From Artemisia argyi (Eukaryota; Streptophyta; Magnoliopsida; Asterales; Asteraceae): a stretch of 64,000 nt of DNA. Positions 48,325 to 61,699 of the stretch are shown in pieces. Position numbers and translations under genes: made by a program. Numbering within the stretch: the stretch's first letter is position 1; each line of letters starts with the position of its first letter. The stretch lies in contig CM060697.1 in the NCBI GenBank assembly GCA_030686995.1, positions 101,340,772 through 101,404,771 of the forward strand. The letters run 5' to 3'. The notes under the pieces were generated by a model. That model had not been told where the DNA came from. It searched no databases and saw nothing but the letters and a program-made list of their open reading frames with translations.

Positions 48325-51300
48325 ATGGAGGTCTGTGGTGGAGCTTCTGCTTTATCTTCAAGAAGTTCAATTTCACCTTCTCATTTTCACTCATTTCATC
48401 AACCCACTTCAGTAAGTAATATATCTACTCTTGAAAATACTGTGTTTTTATGTTGTTGAATTTTGATATGTTTAGGTTTGTTGGTTTTGCAGGTGTTGTG
48501 GCAAGTTAGAAGATTTAAGGTTTTCTGTGTCAATGCCTCTTCTCAATCTCTTAAGGTGAATTGCTTTTGTTTGGGACTGCTTATTTATGCTGCTTTTGCT
48601 TTTGGATTTGCTTATTTCAAATAAGAAAATGTAAAAGAAATGCAATAAATAGGTCATTAGAACCTTTGGGGGGCATTCCCCCCTTGGCCCCGGTTAATGG
48701 GTTCTATCTAAACTTGTGTAAAGGCGAGCCACTTGAATAGGTGCTCATTGCCCAACACTCTGTTCTCGAGTTTATTTTTAAAAGGAATGGAAGGGGATGA
48801 GAAAGGAAATCAAAAATATTAGTGTTCTTAAGTCTTTTTTAGGAGGAACAAGAGGGGACGGGAAGGGGAGAGGGAGGGAAGTTATGGGTTTTTTTGTGTA
48901 GATTTGTTCCTCCCAATATTGGGAGGATTAGGAAGGGAAGGAGGTAACTAACATTATGAACTTGTGTAAAATTACAATTATACCCTCATTATCCATCGAT
49001 CAAACACCAAAAACACACAATTTCACTGTCTCAAAACTCAGATAACCAATCATAATTTAACACATACTTTAATATTAAACCTCCTACGAGGTTATAAATG
49101 TAAGGGCTGAGGTTGTTTGGGATTTAATTATTTAAATAGTAATCTTTATTTTAGTTCAATACGTAACCAGTGACTTACATATATATAAAATACATAATAT
49201 TAAACGTAAGGAATCCCAGAACTCTATAAAAGGCATATATTGTTGGAACTTAGATTAAATAAACACCTTACAATTACCTCTCACAGTAAAAAACATTAGT
49301 CGATCATGGAGTATGATTCTTCAGCTATTCCCACAAAAAAGGTTGATGAGGTTGCCATCTCCATTCTCCATTAGCGATGCACCGCCATCGTCCACTGCCA
49401 AACCACCGTAATTTCTGATCGATTACATTATTCTTTTAGTTTAGAGCGTTGTTTACGTGTTTAATGATTTTTATGTTCTGGATTGTTACCTATTGGTTAT
49501 CAAAGTATCTAAGTTCATGTTACTTGTTCTTTTCTCGTTTTCAAGTTGATTTATGTACAATATCAAGGTAAGATTACTTATATATATGAAAAATAAAGGC
49601 GCATGTTTGGAAGAGTTTCCAGGGTATATCGGTAATTTTGTTAGCTTCCTTATTCTTTCCTTCCTACATAAATACAAACTCAAGAACACAAATTATAATA
49701 ACCACTTTCTTCACATTGTCATCCTTTACTTTTCCCTTCCCATCCCATCCCATCCCCTTCCTTTCTTTAAAATTTAGACTCGAGAACAGAGCGTAAGTTA
49801 AGTCCTTGGGGAAGGGTACATACTCAAAAGGGGTGCACGATATACATTAGTTTTCGTTGTTGGTGCCTTGGTGGGAAAATCATATAATCTGAGGGCTTTT
49901 TGCAGGGGAACCAAATGACTGTATCTATAACAGGAGCAACAGGTTTTATAGGGAGTAAATTGGTGCAAAGGCTCTATGAAGGTATAACTTTTCCTTCTAG
50001 TTACCACCTGTATTCATCCATTTTGTGGCCCATTATGTATCTAATATAAACTAGAAGATGCATTTTTTTTATTGATCATTTAAGCTCATTGTTTATTTGT
50101 TATCATTTGGCACCTATTCATACACTTCCAATAAAAATAATAGGGAAGTTACAGAAAAATATTTGTAGCAAAAGATAACACGTTTAAGTAACAACGGTTT
50201 ATGAGTGAAATGGTTAAAAAAAATATACTTCACCATTTTCAAACAACTTCTCAATCACAGGATTGTAGATACTGGCCAATGGTATGAAATTTGTAGTGAT
50301 AGAAGTCTGATTATGTCTTGACTTTTAATAGTAAAGTATGGGGGCAGCTAAGTTTGTGATGTTATTTTGAGATGGTTGTGTCAGTTCAGTATCTTTAAGA
50401 CATTACTGTTAAGCACCTCTAAGAATCACTTAAGATTCGTTAAAGGATTTCTATAGGCTTGGACAATCACGAGATAAGAAAAGATTAGTCGAAAGCTTTA
50501 TTGATTGTCAATGATGGAATTGTAACTAAATTCTGTTACAGTGAGTTTGTTACATGAATGGTTAGAGAAGAAGAGAGAAATCTCAATAATAAGCTAAAAT
50601 GGGAAAATGAACAAATGAAAGTATATATAGTCCTATACCTAGTTTGGAGTTCGGTTATTCAGTTAGTTACTTGCACGTGTCTTGCATGTGATATGACTTA
50701 AATCCCCACTCGTGCCTTGAACATGAGCTCCAGAAAGAGTATCGTATCAATTACTTAAGTCCAATAGAATTTGAATTACAACATTGTTTTTGCATTATCA
50801 ATTTGTTAAATTATTATTTGCTTATACCGAGTTACCTTGTTAGCAAGAAAACCTCGAGGAACGATGAGACAAAAGGGCTTTTAGCCTAGCGATATGTCTG
50901 GGGTTTTACACTGTATGCAAGACCTATGTAAGATAGTGTGAGTTAATTGGTGGATATATATGTGTGTGAATAAGTTGTCGTTCATAAAAAAATGCTATGA
51001 TGAGGTAATTAACTAATTAAGCCTTAGTGGTCTACCAGTGAAAAGTGACTATTGAACCATAACTAATAGATATCTTGTATTAGACTTAGTAGGGTCATAA
51101 TTCATAAGTTTCCTGATCTTTATATTGGCTCTTATAACCATGGAACAGCTTTGGTATTATGCTTTTGACGACTCCAGGATATACGTGGCACGAGTCAGCA
51201 TCTTTTAGTTATATGCACCATGTTGAATTTTATTTTTTTCTGCATTATGTCATCATATAAGTCCAACTGATTCTTAATAACCCTGGATTGCAGATAACCA

Positions 51301-52871
51301 TAGTATTTGTGTTTTGACTCGATCTAAATCCAAAGCTCAGTCCATTTTTCCGGGTAAGAAGGTAATAATTACTTGATCTATATGCAATATAAGAAACTGT
51401 TTAGGCTTTTTATGAAATTCAGTTCATTCTGGAACGTTGCATGACTAGTCTGTGGATCTGCAATTTTCTGAACCACAAGTTTTCATGTCCATGTTTTCCA
51501 AATTTTCATGAATAGTCTGTGGATTTTTACTTGGAAAGTTTAACCTGTACGTTGCATGGTAAACCTAACAAAACTTTACAATTCGTTAAACCTAACAAAA
51601 ATCTGTACCTAACAATACTTTACATGTTTGCCCATAATTTAAAACAATTTCCTGATCTTTTTCCAACATTTTGTTCCGATTAAAAAATGTAATATAATTA
51701 TGATTTTAATGAGAAAATGGCATTAGTGTTCACTGTTCAGTATTTTAAACTATGACTTTTTTTAGGACTTTTGCAAATACTCATTTCTTTTGTGGGAAAT
51801 AATAGTATTACATTGTTTATTGTTCAGATTTCTGAAATCATTTCTTACCCGTTAATGCTCCTTTATTTCTTGCAGTCAAGGATTTTCCAGGCATTGTAAT
51901 TGCAGAGGAGCCTCAGTGGAAAGATTGCATTCAAGGGTCAACTGGTGTTGTAAACTTGGCTGGGTTGCCTATTAGTACAAGATGGTCTCCCGAGGTATGT
52001 AACCACCTCTGCTGTACGATTTTACCCTTGTCCCAATTATAGTGATATTTTCACCTTGACACTTTGGTCATTTTTGTGCTCCTAAATTATGCTATATTTC
52101 TTATGGAATGGATAAAGCGTCATTTCATTGACTGTATGTAGCTTGTAAAGTTCTCTTTTGTATGTGTGATGACAATAGTTCCGTCTTTCCTTTTGTGATA
52201 AAGTCGCGTAAAATGTCTGTTATGCCAATAGGAATGCAGTAAGTTTACACGTTGCTAGATTTGCTCCCCGTAAATCAATTAATATGCCTTGTGCTGCTGC
52301 AGATCAAGAAAGAGATCAAGCAAAGCAGGATCAAGGCCACCTCAAAGGTTCGGGTTTTTGTGTTACATAAAAGAACTCCACAAAACATGTGAAGTTAATT
52401 GTAAATATAATTTACATTTGACTTGCACAAAGGCAATATTGTTGCAAAGAAACTTAAAAAGAATTGTGGTTATATTCGGTTTGACATCTTAACATTTTCA
52501 TTTTAATGTGAAATGAAAATGGGGTCCACAAAATGGAAAGTTTTGGAATATATTATGAAGGGAGATCACGTTGACGAGCTTGTTTCCTTGATCTTGCAGG
52601 TTGTTGACTTGATAAATAAATCCCCAAGTGATTTAAGACCAACAGTTTTTGTTAGTGCAACGGCTGTGGGCTATTATGGTATGTGCTTTGTAGAAAATCT
52701 TGTTTGTATGCTTTTACAGTATCATCAAATTATACATTCAAGCTGAGAAGAAAGTTCTCTTTATTTTCATTTTGAGCTTGCAGAAACTAAGGACAAATTA
52801 GTATAGAATGAAAGAGTTCTGAGCGCAAATAAGCTGTTTTGTATTATGACAGTTTTCTTGGCATTATTAAT

Positions 52872-52905
<34 letters not shown>

Positions 52906-54221
52906 GCCTCAGGTACTAGTGAAACTCAATTGTTTGATGAACAAAGTCCTTCTGGAAAGGATTATCTATCTGAGGTTAGCAGATGGAGTCTTTTAAAACG
53001 GATATTAATTGGAATTTAAAAGATTAGGTATTGGTTTCTCTGTACTTGCTAATTACATGTCTTGTATGTCAGGTCTGCAGAGAATGGGAAGGAACAGCCC
53101 TTGGAGTTGATAAGGATGTTAGACTCGCTCTTATACGTATTGGTGTGGTGCTCGGGAAAGATGGCGGTGCTTTAGGTTTGCTTACATTCCATGATTCATT
53201 TCTGTATGCCGAGTGTGCTTATATTTAAAATGTTTTATGGAAAATATGCCCTTAATGAATAAACCTTTGAATTCAAGGGAAAAGGTAATCCCGTTGAATT
53301 ATTATTGTCTACATTTGATTTCTAAATACTTATTCTTGTGACTTCGCAGCTAAAATGATTCCCATCTTCATGATGTTTGCTGGAGGGCCATTGGGCTCTG
53401 GAAAACAATGGTAATATTTTGCCTAATCAAACCATGATAATGTTAAATGATAATAATCGCGTTTGGAGTTCATTTCAAACATTTTTATGATATTCTTATT
53501 CTATAACTGTGTAGATTTGGACATTTATGCAACTAGAAATCAGAATTTTATACTTTTGTAACAAAGAACTGGCATACGATGGCAATCAAAACAATAAAGT
53601 TTATTTTGATATTGTTGTTAAAATGTTGTAGGTTTTCCTGGATTCATATAGATGACTTGGTGAATATGCTATACGAAGCCTTATTAAATCCATCTTACAG
53701 AGGTGGGGTTTTTCCTAACTTGTGTACTAACTTATAGAACACACATCCAAACACTCCAAAAAGTAATTTAATAGCATGTTGACATTAAGTTATTCCAAAC
53801 AATGGCAGGAGTTATCAATGGAACCGCACCAAACCCTGTTCGTCTAGGTGAGATGTGTGAACATCTAGGATCAGTATTGGGTCGTCCCTCTTGGCTACCG
53901 GTACCTGACTTGGCCCTCAAAGCAGTCCTTGGTGAAGGCGCTATAGTGGTAAGCATTTCGGCACATTCGTCCTCGGAACTATATGCATTGATATGTTGAT
54001 AGGTTAATAGGTTGTACTATACTGGACAATTCGAACAAATGGCTTTGATTAGCTTATAATCTTTTGCTTGCTATGCAATGTTTAAGAAATGTGGCTTTTG
54101 GTAGGTATTGGAGGGACAAAGGGTGGTTCCTGCTAGAGCTAAAGAGTTGGGATTCTCGTACAAGTATCCATATATCAAAGAAGCATTGAAAGCCATTTTA
54201 GCCCAAAAAGTTGTAGTTTGA
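48325..54221 (+). CDS. GC1: Epimerase family protein SDR39U1, chloroplastic (GIANT CHLOROPLAST 1 / SulA homologue)
   Basis: Thirteen exons: 48325-48411, 48493-48555, 49906-49981, 51294-51353, 51876-51994, 52303-52347, 52600-52678, 52913-52974, 53073-53175, 53350-53410, 53632-53702, 53809-53948 and 54105-54221 (TGA). All have GT/AG borders and the total is 1083 bp, 360 residues. The first 50 residues are Ser-rich and fit a plastid transit peptide. The NAD(P)-binding Rossmann motif is GATGFIG (residues 60-66). [25 protein letters not shown] and CREWEG follow, then the C-terminal DUF1731 region ([26 protein letters not shown]). The Arabidopsis homologue AT2G21280 (GC1/SulA) is associated with the inner envelope and chloroplast division. 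Its enzymatic substrate is not known. The large second and third introns carry TE-like DNA. Confidence 0.94.
48759..49790. mobile_element. About 1-kb inverted-repeat element in GC1 intron 2
   Basis: The ends are inverted repeats of about 45 bp: TCTGTTCTCGAGTTTATTTT on the left and the inverse of AAAATTTAGACTCGAGAACAGA on the right. Both continue inward as GGAAGGGGATG-type purine blocks. No ORF with transposase resemblance and no clear target duplication. Probably a non-autonomous DNA transposon. Confidence 0.55.
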
Positions 54222-55195
54222 GGAAAGATGTCACCACTTTTTTATTTATTTTTGTGCAAAAACGATGCCGTGTTCTTGAGGAACAAAGTCGTCAGAAAAC
54301 CCGAAAAAGCCAATATGAACTTTGACCAAACACCAAACAGTATGCAGCTGCAGCCACAACTTCATTTTGTATTCTTCTCATGTATTTGTTTGTATTTTGA
54401 AACCTTACACTTGTTGTAAAGAAAACATAAAGATGTTGCACTGAAACAGGCTTTCAACTAAATACCGATGTGTTCTATAGCTTATATTGTCCCTGTTGTG
54501 AAATGTGTTCAGTGAAAGACGGCTAAGAGGAAGTACCAAATTAAAATTATGACAACTATTACTCGAATTAAAATGGTCGATAGGTAACAAGCAATAGTAC
54601 CTTTCTCGTACTCGTGACTGAATTCTACACTCACTAGCAGTTTTAAGTTGGAGATAGATGGTTTTGCCTTCAGGCAATGAACAGACAGTATCAAATGATC
54701 AACTTGGTATATAAACACCTAAATGATTTAGCAGTTGCATGCCGTAGGTCAGTTTTCTGATTGGCGACTAAAAACATGAAAACAAATCTATCAAAGAACG
54801 AATTCAGAGTCGAATTGGATCAGAGACATCCATTAGCTAGATGCCCTAGATACTATTGTACATATACATGGCACATGGTCTTTACTGGGATTTTTCGACA
54901 ACTAAAATGCTTTTAATGGGCAAACAAAGACATGGAATAAATTCTATCCCCAAGAAAACGCACAGAATGGTAGCGCAAGTTGGCTTTTTATGATTTCTCA
55001 CAGAAATGTGACCGAGATGGGTGTTCCAACATATAACAAGAGTTTAACCCTATGTAACCCCTCAACACACAGGCACAGGACCGGAGAATCAAATAGTAAA
55101 CTTTACTACACATTTAGTTTTCAGTATAAAGCCAAATTAAATTACAATGTAAATCCCTCCAAACGTCGATAAAGTTCTTAAATACAGCTGACAGC
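54222..55195. other. Convergent intergenic region between GC1 and UFD1
   Basis: Contains the two 3' UTRs facing each other. No additional gene is supported. Confidence 0.65.
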
Positions 55196-58100
55196 TTAGC
55201 CCTTTAGGGAGTACTTTTTCCCTGAGAAGGCCTGGAACTTCGGTTCTTCCTTTGCCGGCTGCTCTTGTTTCGCCTCTTTAGCAACTTCCTGCAAACATAG
55301 AAAAATAGTTATTGAGTTTGACCACAACAGTCTCTCGACCAGCATTAGTTACTTATTTTTACTTTAGTTTAATTATCGAACAGGAGAGACTCAAAAGACA
55401 CCCATCTTTGTCTACTGCCTAACAATTAACAAGTCCTGAATTTGATCTCACAAATGCAAAATATTGCTCACTAAATAACCCAATAATATACTTCTACAGC
55501 GTATATACCTTTTCCTTCTGAGGGGCTGCACTACGGATGGCATTAGATCCAAACACGAGTTTTCCTTGAGTTTGGCGAGAGCCACCTTGAGAACTAGTAC
55601 CAGCAGACGGAACTGCAGGCTGCTTCTCTTTGGAAACAGCAGGGGAAGAAACAGGTGGCGGTTGGTACTTCAAAGGTTTACCATCCAACCGTCTCCCTGA
55701 TCCTGTAAATGGGTTAAACTTCGGTTCCTCAGGTGGAATTTCTTGCTCTGCAATTATAGAAATAAAATCAATAAAAAAATGAATATAATAAGATCAAGTC
55801 ATGTAAAATACAAGCAGATACATGCCAACATATATGTACCTTGAACAGGTGCCTTGCTTGGCTTCTCCGGTTCTTTGTAATCAAGGGGCGGAGCAAAGTC
55901 TACCTCACAGTCAGTCTCAATGATTGTAATTGCATTTTTAGGCTTTGATTCAATGATATCAATGTAGTATTGTTTGTTGTTATACGCCACCATAATGCTA
56001 TCTCCAGTTGTTAAGCATGAAAAGTTCCTCAGCGTTGTCTCTAAGCTGCAAAGCACAAATAAAGACATAATAGTGTAATCAATTACGAGTAATATGCAAT
56101 ACACAGCATAAAGGTGGAAATTTGACACATTTACTGAGACACATGTACATATGAATGAGTCAATCCAGATTATGTATATCTCAAACCCGTCCAATAGGCC
56201 AAACAACTCGAAGAGGTTAGAAGTAGCGGATGGTATACTTTTAAATGCATACAACCCCCGATAATGGTTTTATTTAGAGAGATACATATTGTTGTAATAA
56301 TAATGTTTCTGTAATCAGAATTAGTTCGTTAATCATTTATAAGAAAACAGACAAAAGTGTTTGTCATTCAACCCGACCTAATCAAATATTGACCCGTGCT
56401 AAAAATAACCCGTAGCCAGACCCCCCATCTTGTCACCTCTAATAGAGTACCGTGAACCAGCTTATCGACTTACATTGCTTTTGGGTTGGATATATTCAAA
56501 AAGTCCGACGTATGTGGTTGCAGCTTGACATATGTACCCTTTGGCAGGGTCACATTCTTGACTCGCAAAAAGTCTCCTTCTTCTAAGAGCAGATTTTTCA
56601 TCATCTGGATAAAGAGAAACAGTATGTGCAAATGAGCACAACTTATAAGGTCTATAAAAGTAAATGCTAAATAGAATAACCTAACCAATAAAAAAACGCA
56701 AAGTAGAATAAATTTGAGAAAAGTATACCCAATAAGGCATGCATATGATGCCTTCTTCAGCAACAAACTCGAGAACACCACAATGTGACACTCTGTTGGT
56801 AGCCTCATTGCGTAGCTCAAACAGCATTGGGTAATCAATGTGAAGGGAAGCTGCAGTAATAAAGTTTGTTAGTCATTCTTTTTCACATATTATATTTCTA
56901 ACAAGCAAAACAAAATATACATATTCTTCAAATTATCTGTATTCATAAACATACCGAGGCGATCAAGAGCAGATGGAGGCATTATAACTGGAAAAGAAGC
57001 AACAAAATATCAGTACATGACAAACTTATAAAAAATATATATATATACACAAAGCATTAATATAAAAGATGCTCACTTTTGTCACCATTTTCTATTTGCG
57101 GCTGAAACAAAAATAAAAACATTAACGTTAGAAATATGAACTCTTGTTCTAATAAAGAAACGAAACCTACTCACAGTTCGAAAATAGTTGCTCCCTATAT
57201 TCCTTGATATTGCCTACCTTCTTGGCTTAATTAGGCATACGTGAAAAAGTAAGGGTGTGTTTAGCAGTAGAAAATTTTCTTTAAGTCTCTATCTTCATTT
57301 TTTTAGAAAAAGGAAGGGGTTTTTATCGCTAAAAAATTGTTGAAAATAAGAAAACTGTGTTTGGATGATATTTTTTTGAAAAATGAAATAAAAGAGATTT
57401 GTAAAGACAGTACAAGGAAAAATGTTGAGAAGTATAAATACCTTTTCAGTTTTATTGTTAGAATTTGAAGCTTACATTTTTCACTTTCTTAAAAAAAGAA
57501 CGTAAAATTTGCGACTAAACAAGTTCCCTACTTTTTCAGTTTTTTGTGAAAACTTTAATGCCTCATTTCTCGCCAACTAGACGCAACCTAAGTGTCGCCA
57601 ATCAATTAGTTTAGTTCTAATTCAAGTGAGTAAGTGCTAGTCCATATTGCATAAATTTAATTAATCAAATCAAAATACACATAATGAAGCTGGCTAACCT
57701 TGTCCATATAAGATGCCGAGTAGCATTTATATGTATTTTCAAAGGACCCTCCGCGATATCCATATTCGAAAAACTGCTATTTACAAGCAACATAACAAAA
57801 TTCAGGTGTAATAGGCTACTAGGACGTGCACGTTCATGCTAGTAAATAACAATAATCCGACATAACAAGTACAGCTAAAGATACACAATTTGCAACAAAA
57901 AACAAAGTACCACGAAAGAACTAGTAGTCGAACTGAAATCCACTTTGAAAGATGTTTAGATATTGCGTTTTAATACAGCACATTTAGTAGTTTCGAGAGT
58001 TGTTTCGTATTAGTGCTTATCCAAATCTTATTTGATTATTTGTGAGTAAAAAAAGAGAAGCTTTTTTGGGGTTTTGCCGTTTCGGATTGCTTATTTAAGC

Positions 58101-58373
58101 GTTTCAAGCAAATAAGCAGTTCAAATAAGCAACCCCAAACAGCCCACTGTATATGCAAGTTGCTTATTCCAAACTACTTATCCAAGTACTTTGGGTAAAA
58201 AAACATAAGCAATTAAAGGGTGTCTGGGATTGCTTATTTAAGTGCTAATCTTTAAGTAATTAATCAGATAACTGCTTATTTACTTGATATTCTACCAAAA
58301 CAAAATAATCAGTTAAAAATAAGCAACCCTTAATAAAATTAAAACAAAGCCATAATCACAAGATACATACCAT
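55196..58373 (-). CDS. UFD1: Ubiquitin fusion degradation protein 1 (UFD1)
   Basis: Cofactor that with NPL4 links ubiquitylated substrates to the CDC48/p97 unfoldase. Exons, in coding order: ATG only at 58373-58371, then 57773-57699, 57101-57077, 56987-56955, 56850-56729, 56604-56474, 56045-55840, 55747-55509 and 55288-55196 (TAA). Total is 927 bp, 308 residues, close to the usual plant length. The UFD1 N-domain reads [30 protein letters not shown] ([11 protein letters not shown] here), [38 protein letters not shown] and [16 protein letters not shown]. The tail has two SHP-like boxes, FTGSGRRL and FSGKKYSL, the type that binds CDC48. The start codon is the last three bases of exon 1; an in-frame TGA lies upstream, with no other Met between. 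Orthologue of AT2G21270 (established family, position inferred). Confidence 0.95.
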
Positions 58374-59975
58374 GTTTCTGTTCCTCGTACAACAAAGATT
58401 TTCCACAACCTAAGTCAAAAACACAACCAAAAAACATGAAACACCGACAAGACACAAACATATGAAATCAAAAGATCGATTTTTTATTATTTTTACCTAT
58501 CAAGGTTGATTGTTGAGTGATTCGATAATTTTAATAAAAAAAAGATGGAGCGATAATATGCAGATAGGTTTTGTTTGAGGTAAGATGTGAATGTGCTAAT
58601 GTGCGCGGTTGGCTTTCTGTTCAAGCTAACCTTTTTCTTCTTTCAATTACCCACCTATTGGGATAAGTATATATCTTATTATTTTTAGCAAATTCGTATT
58701 TGACCAAAATACTAGTCAAGGTGTCTTTTGGTTTGGTATGTTGTAATTAAATCATACTAGTAATTTATATAGGTTTAAGCATAAGGTAAGTCATTCGTCA
58801 ATAAAAGCTTCATAGCTTGCCTTTTAAATTGGTTTGAAGTATGGAAAATATCTATCATTATCATATATGATATTAATATTTATCAAACAAACACCATTAT
58901 TGAAATAAAACTCATTCTATGATAGTTATACCCTCATACCAAACGTGCTCTTAGGTTTCACGTATAACAAAACCAAACAAACAAACAAAAAACATATTCT
59001 AAAAATATATTTGGGCGACTTCAATAAAGTTTGACACGTGTCCCATACAAACATATGTGGTGTAAGTGATGTGTAAGTAGTGTATAAGCTACTAGCGCAA
59101 TTAATTTCTTAGCAACTGACGGCATCTGTACTTTAGACGAATTGTTTTTTGTTTTTTTACCCAAAAAAATAACAAAATAAAATACTTAAATAATCAAAAT
59201 AGCGGTTAGAAAGTTGGGTGACTGATGGCTTCTGTTTAATTTCTTGAGCGGTAATTGGAAAGTTCTTTTTTTTAGCAAGCTAACCTTTTTCTTCTTTAAA
59301 TTACCTGCCTTTCGAGATAAGTATCCTAATATCGGTTTTTTTATATAGAAAACTAGCTGGTATACGCGCGTTGTGACAACGGTCACCCGTTCCGGTGTTA
59401 AACTATCAACTCTTATAACAATGTTTAAAGACACAAGTTTATGATTAATGTGGGTCGGGTTAAGTAACAACTGACTTATGTTGACTGACATAAGTCAAAA
59501 TTGATGTGGCTCAGCTTTGACTTTTTTAGTCAACTGCAATCGAATAGCAGCCCTTGCACTCAATAACAATCTCATCCCACACAATCTGACTGACAATTCT
59601 TCATCTTCAACACATAACCGATACACTCCTACTCAATCAAGCTTTTTTTAGTGAACTGGTTAATCATTTATTAAACTGTAAACAAATATATACATACCAA
59701 TGCAGTCATCACGTCGTATGACAATACTATAGTTACCCATTTTGAAAGCATCGGTATTACAACAAATAGCATTCAAAACTCCAAAACCAAACCTAAATCA
59801 TCAAAACTGAATCTTCAACAAATGATTAAAGATTCATTCACCAAATCACCTAAAGTGTTATTTCTTCTACTACGTCAATTCTTACTGAACATAATAGACC
59901 ACAACTTCTACTCATGTTAGTCATCCAACCTTACTAAACATACAGATCACAACTTCTACTCATGTTAGCCATCCG
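58374..59975. other. UFD1 5' region and spacer
   Basis: 58374-58560 probably holds the UFD1 5' UTR and promoter. A block of about 60 bp (AAGCTAACCTTTTTCTTCTT and following ATTACC...GATAAGTAT) occurs at about 58623 and again at about 59277, so part of the promoter-proximal sequence is duplicated. The ORF at 59186-59491 shows no family resemblance. Confidence 0.55.
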
Positions 59976-60368
59976 TTACTCCTCCATTTTTGCCCGAAGC
60001 TCCACCTTGTTTACCCGGGTCTCCTCCTCATTTGCTTTATGCTCCTCAAAGTTAGCCCGCTCTTGCTCTATCGCAAGCACATCTTCCAAAGCATCACTAG
60101 TCCTAAGTAAACTAGGGATGATGTCTTGAGATCGGTCGCACATAGGTGGGTCCACCCAACCTATGAATGGACAGCTGGAGTTCTGTAAAACGAAAGAAAT
60201 GTAAATAAAATGAAGAAAACAGATGCAACTTGTAAAATGTAACATTATTTTGTATTGATCAACAGTCAAACTTATGTATGTCGAGCATGAATAGAAACGA
60301 CGACCAAGATTTCTATTTGTCAAGGATGTTCGTACCACAGCTTGAAGACCACAAGAGCAATTAACCAT
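59976..60368 (-). CDS. GRF-type zinc-finger protein, two exons
   Basis: Second relative of the 47279 gene, same strand. Proposed exons are 60368-60264 and 60182-59976, in phase, 103 residues. Exon 1 encodes MVNCSCGLQAVVRTSLTNRN and LGRRFYSCS. Exon 2 continues with NSSCPFIGWVDPPMCDRSQD, IIPSLLR and an acidic, Arg/Glu-rich helix (ERANFEEHKANEEETRVNK). Here the last zinc-binding Cys is kept (SCPFIGW), and the C-terminal membrane helix of the other copy is absent. The exon 1 donor is uncertain; a GT about 8 codons earlier or later would change only the middle loop. Function unknown. Confidence 0.65.
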   Translation of the reverse strand: MVNCSCGLQAVVRTSLTNRNLGRRFYSCSTYISLTVDQYKIMLHFTSCICFLHFIYISFVLQNSSCPFIGWVDPPMCDRSQDIIPSLLRTSDALEDVLAIEQERANFEEHKANEEETRVNKVELRAKMEE

Positions 60369-60419
60369 TTTTTCGGATGAATAAGATGATGAGTAGTAAC
60401 AGTAGGTATAGGTGTGCAA

Positions 60420-60813
60420 TAATGGCCGATTAATCGTGTTATATAAGAATGAAAGAATTAAAACTTTGTTGCAAAAAAATGTCCCTCAACGCAAAGGTAA
60501 GTGTGCTAGTAGGCCTGTCAGGTGGATTTGATAGCGGGAAAAGTGAAGTAACGAAAATACCTTCACGTAGATCGCACGTGAGGACGAACTAACGGGTTTT
60601 AGTAATGAGCGTTAGCAAAATTCGTGAATTTGCAACTATAGTAACTGTTCAAGGGCATAACTCGCAAAAAATCAAAATGTTAGAGACATTTCTCGTAATT
60701 TTTTAGAAATGGGGACATTTCTCGCAAAAATCGCAAAGTTTAGGGACATTTTTTGTTGTTTACTCCTTTACTATATATAAAGAGAAATGACATTTTACTT
60801 AAAAGCTATCAAC
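60420..60813. other. Upstream of second GRF gene
   Basis: Non-coding. It contains two to three near-repeats of ATTTCTCGCAAAAA(T/A) wording at about 60650-60755. Confidence 0.5.
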
Positions 60814-60818
60814 ATGAG

Positions 60819-61694
60819 TGTGGAAAACTAGAAGCGGTGATTGAATAGTTTTATTGATTTAAAATTATTTTCTTTTGAAACTTTGATTTGAAATCGGCAA
60901 GTATAGTTATAGACAAATAACTAATAATATAAATGCAAGCTATAAAATAAAGTAAAGATAGAACGATCAAACCACAACACGAGGATTTATAGTGGTTCAA
61001 CCTATAAGGACTTCTTTTCCTTGACCTATTCCACTCCCGAGTATCCAACCCGAGAGTATCATTTCACTAGTCAACAAGCTCCTTTATCTAGCGGATAAAA
61101 TCTTACACATCGCTTATACAATATTTCCGACACTAAGCTAGATGTCGAGTTTTTTCTCGGATACAACTACTCCCGTCACACTATATATTTTGAGGGCTAA
61201 ATATTAACCAATCACTCTACAAGGTTTATGGTGGTTTGATACAATGATGAACAATATACAATACAATGTACAATGTAAAGAATAGTAACAAAACTTTGAA
61301 GTTTTGTAGTCTTGAATGATGATGATGATCTCTTTGCTAATAAGAGGGTTAGTGTAAAATCACTAAAATAGATATGTAAATATGCGGCAATGACTATGAA
61401 CTGAGAATGAAATGTATGAGAGAGTATACAGATTTTGTTATGCAAACAATGAGTTCAAATGAGATCAAATGGCTTTTATTTATAGCCTATTTATAGCCAA
61501 CTCTGTCAGATTGGCGGAACCTACAGACCCTTTCGAAGGGGTCCGTCCTTTGTAAAGAAAGGATTCGCCGGTCAGAAAGACTATCTTTCTTGGATTTTGT
61601 TTTGGAAATCTTTTCAACATCAACCTAGTATATTTTCAAATCCGGTAATATTCTAGATAAATTCAAAAAAGTTAACTCTAAGTTGATGTCATGT
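60819..61694 (-). mobile_element. Probable Copia solo LTR, 876 bp
   Basis: Flanked by ATGAG at 60814-60818 and 61695-61699. On the minus strand a TATA box (GGCTATAAATAGGC, near 61484) is followed by wording typical of plant Copia R/U5 regions (GAACCACTATAAATCCTCG near 60990) and the end TTTTCCACA. No coding domain, primer site or partner LTR. Confidence 0.5.
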
Positions 61695-61699
61695 ATGAG

